From Raskinella chloraquaticus (SeqCode) (GTDB taxonomy: Bacteria; Pseudomonadota; Alphaproteobacteria; Rhizobiales; UBA4765), in assembly GCA_002365175.1 (NCBI GenBank), contig DEZK01000006.1, forward strand, positions 51,538 through 115,537: a stretch of DNA of 64,000 nucleotides, in the 5' to 3' direction. Below, in pieces: positions 63,980 through 64,000 of the stretch; within the stretch, counting starts at the first letter, position 1, and each line of letters begins with the position of its first letter. The notes under the pieces are model-generated. The model made no database searches. It was not told where the DNA came from and worked only from the letters and a program-made list of their open reading frames with translations. A program made the translations under genes and the position numbers.

Positions 63980-64000
63980 TCACTCAATAATGCTGGCAAC
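63980..64000 (-). CDS. tuf: Elongation factor Tu, last six codons
   Basis: On the minus strand the right edge encodes VASIIE and a TGA. This is the C-terminus of alphaproteobacterial EF-Tu, and tuf directly upstream of rpsJ is the standard str-S10 arrangement. The rest lies outside the window. A short inverted repeat (GGCGAT with ATCGCC) in the gap to rpsJ has no obvious role. Confidence 0.78.
   Translation of the reverse strand, partial: VASIIE

Overview
The window is high-GC chromosomal DNA from an alphaproteobacterium, most likely order Hyphomicrobiales (Rhizobiales). The grounds are the gene order rplQ - Do-type protease - rarA - crcB - RluA-family synthase - HAD phosphatase - ATP12-like gene, the lptF-lptG-lptD-surA-pdxA-ksgA run, the short LID-less adenylate kinase and the zinc-free 101-residue S14. 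No species can be named from this stretch. I see no insertion sequence, prophage, integrase, CRISPR array or rRNA operon; the window is mostly core chromosome with a few accessory islands.

Layout. 1-650: end of a probable purM and purN. 0.6-7.5 kb: a molybdopterin oxidoreductase, a TRAP transporter (Tat-exported TakP/FcbT1-like binding protein convergent with its two membrane subunits) and ndk. 7.5-13.3 kb: a possible single-span microprotein, an ABC-F ATPase, a membrane sensor kinase homologue whose phosphoacceptor His is Arg, and a Tat-exported amidohydrolase. 13.3-23.1 kb: holC and pepA on the minus strand, divergent from the tightly coupled outer-membrane assembly and cofactor run lptF-lptG-lptD-surA-pdxA-ksgA. 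23.2-33.7 kb: an RDD protein, bpt, anmK, a small secreted protein preceded by a degenerate copy of its own signal region, tyrS, a large AsmA-like protein, a one-cysteine peroxiredoxin, a DUF3108 protein and a polysaccharide deacetylase.

33.8-38.5 kb: tRNA-Leu(GAG), a lone FliN/SpoA protein divergent from lipB, the folate genes folP-folB-folK, a BON-LysM protein ending at a strong terminator, then an AT-rich spacer leading to a secreted cupin and a secreted NTF2-like protein. 38.5-44.0 kb: an acyl-CoA (probably propionyl-CoA) carboxylase whose alpha and beta genes are separated by an MFS transporter and a small secreted protein of unknown function. 44.0-49.6 kb: ATP12-like F1 assembly factor, HAD phosphatase, pseudouridine synthase, CrcB, RarA and a periplasmic Do-like protease. 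49.7-64.0 kb, all minus strand: the S10-spc-alpha ribosomal supercluster, read from the tail of tuf through rpsJ to rplQ, with secY, adk and rpoA embedded.

Together the region serves translation (ribosomal proteins, EF-Tu, TyrRS, tRNA-Leu, 16S rRNA dimethylase), envelope construction (LptD/F/G, SurA, AsmA-like, SecY, Do protease, AnmK, LysM), cofactor synthesis (purine, folate, PLP, lipoate) and propionate/2-oxo acid metabolism. The least ordinary items are the His-less kinase homologue, the lone SpoA protein, the divided TRAP/molybdoenzyme island and a few small or degenerate reading frames. I found no convincing entirely new multi-gene system.
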